Shown here: positions 15,701-16,472 of the stretch, one piece after another
Numbering within the stretch: the stretch's first letter is position 1
Layout of the letters: each line of letters starts with the position of its first letter
From: Baffinella frigidus
Taxonomy: Eukaryota > Cryptophyceae > Cryptomonadales > Baffinellaceae
Length of the DNA: 16,472 bases
Direction of reading: 5' to 3'
Assembly (NCBI GenBank): GCA_026770585.1
Contig: MU646860.1
Location: 286,119 to 302,590, forward strand
Made by a program: the position numbers and the translations under genes
Notes under the pieces: model-generated
What the model was told of the DNA's origin: nothing
Seen by the model: the letters and a program-made list of their open reading frames with translations, nothing else
Databases searched by the model: none

Positions 15701-16472
15701 CGTAGTCGTGCGGTGCACCTCATGGAATATGTCACACAAGCTTGTGGAGCGTCAGGGTCTGTGTCTGAGCAGGACCTAGCAAGAGGTCATGTGACGCGAA
15801 CAGCCCCGCCGGCAAGCTCGTGAGCGCCCGCGTGACCGGTCACGCGGACGCCGAAGCCAATTGTCCGAGGTGACTGCCTTGCGTGTGCCGAGTTGCATGG
15901 TTGGCACTATGGAAGGTCTCTAGGGTCTGTGTCTGAGCAGGAACTAGCAAGAGGTCATGTGCACTCTCCACGGTGTGCACCAACGGAGAGAGGGGCGCAA
16001 CCCCCCTTCGGACTTCTCTCATATTTCAACAAAGGCTTCGAGTGGCTTCATGCACGGATAGGCTGCCGTAGTCGCTGGGGGCGCCCCCAATCCCGGATAG
16101 GAACGTAACCAGTCTCAGTACAAAATCATGCAGCCACACGGAATAACTCCGCGTCCAGCCTCAAGGGGCAGGGGCACCCACCCGCGCGGAGTTTGTTCAC
16201 GGGTTCCTTCCCGAGCTTGCGTTTGGTGACGTCGTCGATCTTCGCGAGAAGCTCCCCCCCGCTCGTTGCATCGTCCGTCCACTCCCCCCCTGTCGCTTCG
16301 TGCCACTTGAAGCGGAAGCTTGCGACGAGGACCGCCGGGCATACCTGCGCCGAAAGTTGACGGAGTTAGTACCAGGAACCCAGGGTGTTGACTTACGAAT
16401 AGTCCGCCTGCTCCACCGCGTCGCCCGCATACACTCCCCAAAAATGGTCAAAAGAGGCGTCACGTGGAACGG
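3637..16472 (-). CDS. HEPN-(coiled coil)-Ser/Thr kinase-SAM protein, 20 exons, 5' partial
   Basis: Joining twenty minus-strand exons with matching phases gives 615 residues and a stop (residues counted from the window edge). Residues 1-40 are unassigned. About 45-143 resemble the DZIP3/hRUL138-type HEPN domain, with R110-NALA-H115 as its R-x4-H motif. Residues 144-213 look like coiled coil. A complete kinase domain spans about 235-522: glycine loop GVGGFG, Lys270, Glu284, HRDLKPGN at 360-367, DFG at 381-383, SPE at 409-411, DVWALG at 425-430. A SAM domain spans about 548-612. HEPN domains commonly cleave or bind RNA; SAM domains oligomerise. All kinase catalytic residues are present, so activity is expected. 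A kinase-controlled RNase or RNA sensor, loosely like RNase L or IRE1, is inference. Weakest joins: exon 3 to 4, exon 11 to 12, and the GC donor of exon 19. The start codon is outside the window. Confidence 0.85.
3960..4216 (-). repeat. telomere-like tract in intron 19
   Basis: About 210 bases (4002-4210) of degenerate TTTAGGG units on the plus strand, that is CCCTAAA on the transcribed strand. It starts only a few bases into intron 19, downstream of the GC donor. The rest of the intron (3727-4000) shows no recognised feature. Confidence 0.9.
4222..4413 (-). CDS. exon 19: linker and SAM domain, first part
   Basis: 64 codons, phase 0, acceptor CCCCCAG. A short charged linker is followed by WTVTELAALVRSLGGNFAAA, then IEENGIDGKTWRTLDE: the W-x(5)-L start, the 'F-en-IDG-L' centre and the following turn of a SAM domain. 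No GT donor suits; a GC donor (GAG|GCAACA) at 4221 keeps the frame with exon 20. An Ala run replaces the usual 'y-x-F' helix, a slightly unusual variant. Confidence 0.83.
4414..4903. other. intron 18, first part: hairpin and short repeats
   Basis: No exon seen. 4551-4566 (CTTTCTGTGGATCCAC) and 4583-4598 are perfect inverted repeats with a 16-base spacer, forming a hairpin. At about 4731-4797 the block TTAGTGTTGCAGCCTCAC occurs twice about 45 bases apart. Confidence 0.65.
4904..5052. mobile_element. short inverted-repeat element, family D
   Basis: 149 bp with near-perfect 28-bp terminal repeats starting TAACGGCCTGAAAATG, almost self-complementary across its length, with internal CCTACCGTAGG and GGTCCTAGG blocks. 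No coding capacity. It lies in intron 18. Confidence 0.85.
5138..5280. mobile_element. short inverted-repeat element, family E
   Basis: 143 bp, terminal repeats CATCTCGGAAGATAACTGAA and the complement of CATCTCGAAAGAAGCCTGAA, continuing through CCAGTTCC. AT-rich interior, no coding capacity. Its end lies 12 bases from the end of exon 18, so insertion stopped just short of disrupting the donor. Confidence 0.8.
5292..5376 (-). CDS. exon 18: kinase helices H-I
   Basis: Acceptor GGGCAG, donor AAG|GTCTCC. Encodes MTEVVQRALKKEQNERYGNA then SEMHAHLK, the 'L-kkp-eRy-sa-em' pattern that ends a kinase domain, with the subdomain XI arginine in NERYG. A family E inverted-repeat element begins 12 bases past the exon end. 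Confidence 0.92.
5556..5700 (+). repeat. dispersed repeat R1, copy 4 (in intron 17)
   Basis: Plus-sense copy with the block TACCCCGTGTCGGCCGCTC followed by a GACGGATTCTATCGAC block and a GAAAGAGAGG end. It matches the reverse complement of 850-975, including an AACCAGCGTCAGCGC block. Intron 17 otherwise shows nothing recognised. Confidence 0.75.
5897..6017 (-). CDS. exon 17: kinase helix G region
   Basis: Acceptor TCTCGGCAG, donor GGCAG|GTTCTG, phases 1 and 2. Encodes GGKSASKLSLLTTMSKKQEA, then QMTVNICELDCPPLPPARG. Poorly conserved in kinases generally, but its length and the Pro-rich end before helix H are normal, and it exactly bridges the phases of exons 16 and 18. Confidence 0.8.
6090..6236. 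mobile_element. degenerate family A element (intron 16)
   Basis: Shares with 8253-8431 (in reverse) the blocks AACGCCAAA, TGTACCACGAAACAC and CGAAACGTTGC. Near its right end is GGCCACGCCAGGTCACT, a family A terminus. The far terminus is not clear. Confidence 0.6.
6343..6470. mobile_element. short inverted-repeat element, family F, copy 1
   Basis: 128 bp, nearly a perfect palindrome: AATCCAGGAACAAGTATTTT at one end and the complement at the other, around a centre holding CTACACAACGGGTCGCGTCC. A second copy is at 14250-14358. It lies in intron 16. Confidence 0.85.
6526..6624 (-). CDS. exon 16: kinase helix F (DVWALG)
   Basis: Acceptor CGAAACAG, preceded by telomere-like repeat. Encodes PRADVWALGVIFYEILTGDH, then PFLPSSLRSPSS. 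Asp425 is the helix F aspartate. The donor CAG|GTCACGAGTAGG lies within sequence that matches the end of a family A inverted-repeat element. Confidence 0.92.
6640..6745 (-). repeat. telomere-like tract before exon 16 acceptor
   Basis: Degenerate TTTAGG/TTTTAGG/TTTTGGG units on the plus strand (CCCTAAA sense in the transcript), running to within about 15 bases of the exon 16 acceptor. Confidence 0.85.
6930..6990 (-). pseudogene. degenerate copy of exon 15 3' half (copy 2)
   Basis: Minus-strand sequence encoding a TEGVLSLI-like stretch, aligned with the end of exon 15 (TEGVLSLIG). The GT donor is lost, being GATCGATG where exon 15 has CATCGGTG, so it cannot act as an exon in the same way. Confidence 0.6.
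7105..7157 (-). pseudogene. degenerate copy of exon 15 3' half (copy 1)
   Basis: Encodes EQTKGVLARS-like sequence, against EQTEGVLSLI in exon 15, and keeps the donor context CTCATCG|GTGA. The upstream half (activation segment) is not preserved and no acceptor is evident. A relic of local duplication. Confidence 0.65.
7210..7312 (-). CDS. exon 15: kinase activation segment
   Basis: Acceptor GATCCAG, donor ATCG|GTGAGG. Encodes EQNVNSTITNASGAKIGTAL, then YMSPEQTEGVLSLIG. GTxxYMSPEQ is the P+1 loop and APE-type motif; the Ser and Thr residues before it are candidate activation-loop phosphosites. Two degraded copies of its 3' half lie downstream. Confidence 0.92.
7476..7622. mobile_element. short inverted-repeat element, family G
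   Basis: 147 bp with ends GGCCACGAAAACAATGACAC and the complement of GGCCACGGAAAATAATGAAA, near-palindromic throughout, with a central hairpin GATGACGCTG...CAGCGTCATC around 7516-7552. No coding capacity. It lies in intron 14. Confidence 0.85.
7633..7692 (-). pseudogene. degenerate copy of exon 14 3' half (DFG)
   Basis: Encodes TGNAVIVDFGLCK, matching exon 14 TGNAVIVDFGLSK, over about 40 well-conserved bases. The 5' part is diverged and no GT follows the AAG (it reads GAAGAG). It is either a dead exon copy or, in a lineage using GA donors, an alternative exon. A family A remnant adjoins it on the 5' side. Confidence 0.75.
7697..7826. mobile_element. degenerate family A element (intron 14)
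   Basis: Contains the family A blocks TTTGTACCA, ACGCCAAAAGTCAATAG, AACGTGGAATGTGTACCACG, GCGAAACGTTG and GTCCACTTGCG. The left terminus is lost against the exon 14 copy; the right terminus is diverged. Confidence 0.7.
8087..8148 (-). CDS. exon 14: kinase catalytic-loop Asn and DFG motif
   Basis: Acceptor TTGGCAG, donor AAG|GTCTAG. Encodes GNIMIDEVTGNAVIVDFGLS and K. Asn367 and Asp381 (DFG) are the metal-binding residues. Two partial copies of this exon lie nearby, at about 8225-8244 and 7633-7692. Confidence 0.93.
8173..8204 (+). repeat. telomere-like patch, antisense orientation
   Basis: Four units of CCCTAAA/CCCTACA on the plus strand, so TTTAGGG on the transcribed strand. One of two patches in the gene that break the usual orientation. 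Confidence 0.75.
8225..8244 (-). pseudogene. degenerate copy of exon 14 5' end
   Basis: After an intact CTGGCAG acceptor context it reads GCATCATCAAAATCGATCAG, against GCAACATCATGATCGATGAG in exon 14. Similarity stops there. It sits directly between a family A element (8253) and the true exon 14. Confidence 0.65.
8253..8431. mobile_element. short inverted-repeat element, family A, full-length copy
   Basis: 179 bp with termini CCACGCCAGGTCGCAAGTGG and CCACGAGTGACCTGGCGTGG, interior blocks GTTTCGTGGTACAAATTCCA, AACTTTTGGCGT and GGTACAAATCTGG. No coding capacity: a MITE. It lies in intron 13, with an exon 14 fragment at its left end. Confidence 0.9.
8570..8737 (-). repeat. telomere-like tracts after exon 13 donor
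   Basis: TTTAGGG-type units on the plus strand at 8570-8606 and 8638-8735, ending about six bases from the exon 13 donor. Sense orientation in the transcript is CCCTAAA. Confidence 0.88.
8742..8844 (-). CDS. exon 13: kinase helix E and catalytic loop HRDLKP
   Basis: Acceptor CATGGCAG. Encodes GTLDMERAKTLMLQLTDGMG, then AVHSEKIAHRDLKP. The HRDLKP loop holds the catalytic Asp362, and Lys364 marks a serine/threonine kinase. Donor CCGG|GTACTC, phase 1. Telomere-like repeat begins six bases into the intron. Confidence 0.93.
8845..9322 (-). other. intron 12, with an open frame resembling a kinase N-lobe
   Basis: No element is recognised. The minus-strand frame stays open from about 9099 into exon 13. 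Its start (9022-9099) reads GYEGFGSARFSGNVTKFAVK then ILKV, which resembles a glycine loop followed by a beta-3 lysine. The real loop and lysine are in exons 9-10, so this is not needed by the gene. It could be a relic of another kinase or chance. Confidence 0.35.
9323..9401 (-). CDS. exon 12: kinase hinge region
   Basis: Encodes SKFQGKLIIVMELVKGDSLD then NILAKE: strand 5, hinge (VMEL) and helix D. The acceptor is a tandem AAGCAG, so an alternative start at 9404 adds one serine; both keep the phase. Spacing from HPNI to MEL is normal for kinases. Donor GTATGG, phase 0. Confidence 0.82.
9405..9500 (-). repeat. telomere-like patch and ATTGTGT array near exon 12 acceptor
   Basis: TTTAGGG-type units on the plus strand at about 9409-9440 come up to the exon 12 acceptor. 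They are followed by a simple array of ATTGTGT/CATTGTG units at 9449-9492. Confidence 0.8.
9711..9779. repeat. dispersed repeat R2, uninterrupted copy
   Basis: Matches in reverse orientation 11805-11873 (shared blocks CAACTTGATCATG, TGTATCTCAAATGTTGAG, CAGATACTCTGCCATGT). Here CCATGT continues directly into AGAGTCTC; in the other copy a family I element lies at that point. It lies in intron 11; the flanks at 9500-9710 and 9780-10040 show no recognised feature. Confidence 0.75.
10041..10372. mobile_element. inverted-repeat element, family H
   Basis: 332 bp with about 24-bp terminal repeats (ATTCGGGGCTAATTTACTAC and the complement of ATTCGGGACTAATTTACTAC). The AT-rich interior has internal inverted repeats around CATGGTAGGTG and ATATCATGACAT. 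No open frame of use. A CTACACGA/TACACAA motif is shared loosely with family F. Confidence 0.82.
10768..10856 (-). CDS. exon 11: kinase helix C and HPNI
   Basis: Acceptor TGTGTGGCAG, phase 0. Encodes GETDRGDREAQIMQKLIKLK, then HPNIAAFLS. Glu284 is the likely helix C glutamate, 14 residues after Lys270, within the normal range. The donor AA|GTGCGC gives phase 2. A near copy of its first 48 bases sits 153 bases upstream (11010-11057). Confidence 0.82.
11010..11057 (-). CDS. possible extra exon: copy of exon 11 5' part
   Basis: 48 bases encoding GEMDRGEREVQSMQKR, closely matching the first 16 residues of exon 11 (GETDRGDREAQIMQKL). It has an acceptor GTGGACAG, a consensus donor CGC|GTACGT, and phase 0 at both ends, so it could be spliced in without shifting the frame. 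It would add 16 residues between the beta-3 lysine and helix C. I treat it as a duplicated, possibly alternative exon and leave it out of the main model. Confidence 0.45.
11063..11448. mobile_element. family A element split by a later insertion
   Basis: The left end CCACGCCAGGTCACAAGTGG and the block CGCCAAAAGTC (to about 11140), and the right blocks GATTTGTACCACGAAACCAC and AAGCGAAACG ending TATCTGGCGTGCC, are the two halves of a reverse-oriented family A copy. About 200 bases of unrelated AT-rich sequence with a long palindrome lie between them. Confidence 0.75.
11237..11278. repeat. perfect 42-bp palindrome
   Basis: Each arm reads TTGATCACGTAGCTAACATAA, with no spacer. It lies inside the sequence that splits the family A element, and GC-rich imperfect extensions flank it. 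It is probably the core of another inverted-repeat element whose outer ends I cannot define. Confidence 0.9.
11457..11596. mobile_element. short inverted-repeat element, family J
   Basis: 140 bp with about 38-bp terminal repeats beginning GCGTACGAGCAAGGAGGACT at one end and (on the other strand) GCGTACGCTCCGAGAAGGAC at the other, then GGACGCG. Related sequence makes up most of 10875-11009, the stretch between the exon 11 copy and exon 11. Confidence 0.8.
11619..11722. repeat. 20-bp minisatellite, about five units
   Basis: Tandem units of GGACGGACGGGCCCGCCTCG with point changes, GC-rich, ending about ten bases from the exon 10 donor region in intron 10. The open frames across it are a by-product of the repeat. 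Confidence 0.85.
11733..11792 (-). CDS. exon 10: kinase beta-3 lysine
   Basis: 20 codons, phase 0 at both ends, acceptor GCCACAG, donor GTACTG. Encodes VFVAQDTEMDLVAFKVCEDQ; the AFK lysine (residue 270) is the ATP-anchoring residue. A dispersed repeat (11805-11873) ends about 12 bases upstream of the acceptor. Confidence 0.88.
11805..11873. repeat. dispersed repeat R2, copy interrupted by family I element
   Basis: Reverse copy of 9711-9779; see that entry. It lies 12 bases upstream of the exon 10 acceptor, so the intron end is repeat-derived. Confidence 0.75.
11876..12050. mobile_element. short inverted-repeat element, family I
   Basis: 175 bp with about 60-bp imperfect terminal repeats starting ATAGTGACGCAACCTAT, running through CTGGTACAAACTATAAAACA. 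No coding capacity. Comparison with the copy at 9711-9779 suggests insertion beside CCATGT, with ATGT present on both flanks. Confidence 0.85.
12127..12144. repeat. 18-bp palindrome with TGACGTCA centre
   Basis: CCGAATGACGTCATTCGG is a perfect palindrome in intron 9. The centre equals a bZIP/CRE-type site, but in an intron of a repeat-rich gene there is no independent evidence of regulation. Confidence 0.6.
12300..12660 (-). repeat. short telomere-like patches in introns 8 and 9
   Basis: TTTAGGG-type units on the plus strand at about 12313-12333 (intron 9) and 12625-12652 (intron 8), the same orientation as elsewhere in the gene. Between them lies exon 9 (12371-12441). The remainder of intron 8 has a run of ten or more G near 12460-12470. 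Confidence 0.7.
12371..12441 (-). CDS. exon 9: kinase glycine-rich loop
   Basis: Encodes TIQLENGTTYTLLRRAGVGG then FGT; the GxGxFGxV glycine loop is completed by exon 10. The donor GTGAGT is the best in the gene. The acceptor CTCCCAG gives the TG needed to complete the valine codon begun in exon 8. Confidence 0.85.
12680..12733 (-). CDS. exon 8: linker between coiled coil and kinase
   Basis: 54 nt. Of three nearby AG sites, the acceptor AAACCAG fixes the phase that fits exon 7; the donor is AAAG|GTCCTC. Encodes AAQNLDVNKCVPSLSPK, then the split codon for Val. No domain is recognised; it resembles the short strand that often precedes a kinase domain. Confidence 0.65.
12734..12990 (-). repeat. 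intron 7: made of telomere-like repeat
   Basis: From about ten bases inside the donor to two to four bases before the acceptor, the whole 257-base intron is TTTAGGG units on the plus strand (CCCTAAA in the transcript), about 15 perfect in a row at 12738-12845. The repeat supplies both pyrimidine stretches and CTAAAC, which resembles a branch-point motif. Confidence 0.9.
12991..13114 (-). CDS. exon 7: coiled-coil linker continued
   Basis: Acceptor GGAAACAG, phase 0. Encodes GVESQMARLSDVAEEANTKA and on to MIKSALMDMGG, an amphipathic helix rich in Ala, Glu and Lys. The donor can be GGCG|GTGGGG (12991) or six bases later (12985), both phase 1. The intron after it is telomere-like repeat throughout. 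Confidence 0.72.
13169..13349. mobile_element. short inverted-repeat element, family L
   Basis: 181 bp with 21-bp terminal repeats differing at one base (CCACACGAGGCTATCCATGC and, at the right, the complement of CCACACGAGGCTATCCACGC). The interior holds ACACGCCAAAAGTC, seen also in family A, and has similar total length, so it may be related or a recombinant. It lies in intron 6. Confidence 0.8.
13357..13410. mobile_element. truncated family A terminus
   Basis: CCACGCCAGATCGCAAGTGG followed by AAATTTCAGAACGCGAAG, a left end without its partner; it resembles the start of the copy at 13498. Confidence 0.65.
13440..13493 (-). pseudogene. copy of exon 7 5' end (possible 33-nt exon)
   Basis: After acceptor TGGGCAG it encodes GVESEIQRLYE, against GVESQMARLSD in exon 7. 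A GT follows at GAG|GTGGAA in phase 0, giving a possible 33-base (11-codon) exon; read on, the frame stops at TGA six codons later. Eleven residues is three turns of coiled coil, so inclusion would preserve register. Expression unknown. Confidence 0.5.
13498..13677. mobile_element. short inverted-repeat element, family A, full-length copy
   Basis: 180 bp, termini CCACGCCAGGGCACGAGTG and CACTTGTGACCTGGCGTG, interior blocks AACGTTTCGC, GTTTCGTGGTACAAACTCCA, ACGTTTGGCGTGTTT and GGTACAAATCTGGG. The exon 7 copy begins five bases to its left. The rest of intron 6 (13678-14141) has only the patch at 13886-13925. Confidence 0.9.
13886..13925 (+). repeat. telomere-like patch, antisense orientation (intron 6)
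   Basis: Units like CCCTACA, CCCTAAA and CCCCAAA on the plus strand, opposite to most patches within the gene. Confidence 0.75.
14142..14228 (-). CDS. exon 6: coiled-coil linker
   Basis: 29 codons, phase 0 at both ends, acceptor CACCGCAG and donor GTTGAC. Encodes MQHLRESMDKVLREKGLASH and on to FMTVIQ, a strongly helical, charged segment with heptad-like hydrophobic spacing. An internal ATG opens the exon, but phase continuity with exons 4-5 argues against its being the start codon. Confidence 0.7.
14250..14358. mobile_element. short inverted-repeat element, family F, copy 2
   Basis: 109 bp, ends ATCCGGGAACAAAAAGTAT and the complement of ATCCGGAAACAGGTATTTTT, with an inner inverted repeat TTACTACACAA around GACGTGACCCG. 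It ends about 20 bases from the exon 6 acceptor. Confidence 0.82.
14385..14575 (-). repeat. telomere-like tract in intron 5
   Basis: Degenerate TTTAGGG, TTCAGGG and TTGAGGG units on the plus strand, ending about 30 bases from exon 5's donor. Confidence 0.88.
14606..14637 (-). CDS. exon 5: 32-nt micro-exon, HEPN C-terminal helix
   Basis: Only 32 nt between acceptor CCGACAG and donor GTGGGA. It converts phase 1 to phase 0 and encodes DSVAALGTIMS across the junction, completing the 'W..(s/i)..aLG' helix expected at the end of a HEPN domain. Without it exons 4 and 6 are out of phase. It is surrounded by telomere-like repeat on the upstream side. Confidence 0.65.
14638..14867 (-). repeat. intron 4: made of telomere-like repeat
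   Basis: The whole 230-base intron is degenerate TTTAGGG-type repeat on the plus strand (TTTAGGG, TTCAGGG, TTTGGAG), leaving only about five bases of other sequence at each splice site. It is the second intron of the gene with this make-up. Confidence 0.88.
14868..14984 (-). CDS. exon 4: HEPN domain catalytic motif R-x4-H
   Basis: Acceptor CTCGCAG, phase 1. Encodes KKSTVVKAIEQIRTSRNALA then H, with SDSDFKAAW further on. The RNxxxH motif after an 'IRxxRN' helix and the later 'sd-F-W' helix are the signature layout of DZIP3-type HEPN domains. The donor after TGGGCCG leaves phase 1; the intron that follows is almost pure telomere-like repeat. Confidence 0.78.
15123..15198. repeat. 38-bp tandem duplication in intron 3
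   Basis: Two adjacent units starting TCCCACACACATGAGGCCTG and TCCCACACGCATGAGTCCTG, each 38 bp. They lie in the stretch whose coding status (exon 3 to exon 4 join) is uncertain; their repetitive nature favours intron. Confidence 0.85.
15213..15281 (-). CDS. exon 3: HEPN domain, first core helix
   Basis: Acceptor CCGCCGCAG. Encodes ASQDWDVTILTTLLLF, matching the family's 'fD-T-LL-LL' helix. The 3' end is uncertain: a GC donor after TTCAAAG at 15213 gives phase 1 and joins exon 4 compactly. A GT donor in TTTATGTGTAC (about 15190) also gives phase 1 and adds a proline-rich linker. A longer first exon 4 reaching an acceptor near 15107 is a third option. Confidence 0.65.
15282..16181. other. intron 2: inverted and direct duplications, no gene seen
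   Basis: 900 bases. 15464-15501 recurs inverted at 15856-15894 (block GTCCGAGGTGACTGCCTTGC). 15753-15793 recurs directly at about 15922-15961 (block GGGTCTGTGTCTGAGCAGGA). 15503-15527 is a hairpin with an 11-bp stem and TGC loop. About 15575-15641 holds tandem AAGTCGTTGC...GTAACACATCA units of some 31 bp. A short telomere-like patch lies near 15348-15366. Confidence 0.65.
16182..16318 (-). CDS. exon 2: N-terminal segment leading into HEPN domain
   Basis: The acceptor CGCAAG before 16318 gives the phase that keeps the frame FRFKWHEATGGEWTDDATSG open into LLAKIDDVTKRKLGKEPVNK. An upstream acceptor (GGCGCAG, 16337 region) would put it out of frame with exon 1. The donor GGTGGGT leaves phase 1, which fits exon 3. 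The last 25 residues match the lead-in helix usual before the core of DZIP3-type HEPN domains. Intron 1 is only 78 bases. Confidence 0.7.
16397..16472 (-). CDS. exon 1 (partial): unassigned N-terminal segment
   Basis: Open to the window edge; reads DASFDHFWGVYAGDAVEQAD and ends in phase 2 at a strong donor GTAAGT (16396 downward). The split codon TC|C makes Ser with exon 2. No methionine suits a start, so the gene extends beyond 16472. I do not recognise a domain here. Confidence 0.65.

Overview
The window looks like nuclear DNA of a protist or alga: many short exons with spliceosomal introns, almost no intergenic coding, abundant short inverted-repeat elements, and telomere-type repeats (CCCTAAA/TTTAGGG). 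That repeat unit occurs in the green lineage and in several alveolates (chromerids, dinoflagellates, perkinsids). Two of nineteen inferred introns have GC donors, which dinoflagellates tolerate well, but I cannot fix the lineage. I see no bacterial features, rRNA, tRNA or CRISPR.

One gene dominates. Reading the minus strand from 16472 down to 3637, twenty exons join with every intron phase matching, giving one open frame of 615 residues plus stop, open at the 5' end (the start lies beyond the window). In order the protein shows: an unassigned N-terminal stretch; a HEPN domain of the DZIP3/hRUL138 type with an intact R-x4-H motif; a predicted coiled coil; a complete serine/threonine kinase domain with every catalytic motif present; and a C-terminal SAM domain. 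HEPN domains are typically RNases or RNA binders, and SAM domains oligomerise. RNase L and IRE1 also pair a kinase fold with a HEPN-superfamily nuclease (KEN), so the protein may be an analogous kinase-regulated RNA-targeting sensor; that is inference.

Layout: 1-612 is low-complexity sequence plus a degenerate telomeric tract. 613-3636 is a repeat-dense region 3' of the gene, with at least four inverted-repeat element families and a four-copy dispersed repeat; the only possible gene trace is a weak plus-strand terminal exon at 2654-2782. 3637-16472 is the gene. Its introns are built of inverted-repeat elements, telomere-like repeats (two introns consist almost wholly of them) and degenerate copies of the gene's own exons, several directly beside one element family (here family A).

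The most unusual points are the HEPN-kinase-SAM fusion, introns made of telomeric repeat, and exon-fragment copies with splice-site motifs adjoining an element whose terminal repeats resemble splice sites. All exon calls are by eye from reading frame, phase and splice-site logic; no transcript or database evidence was available.
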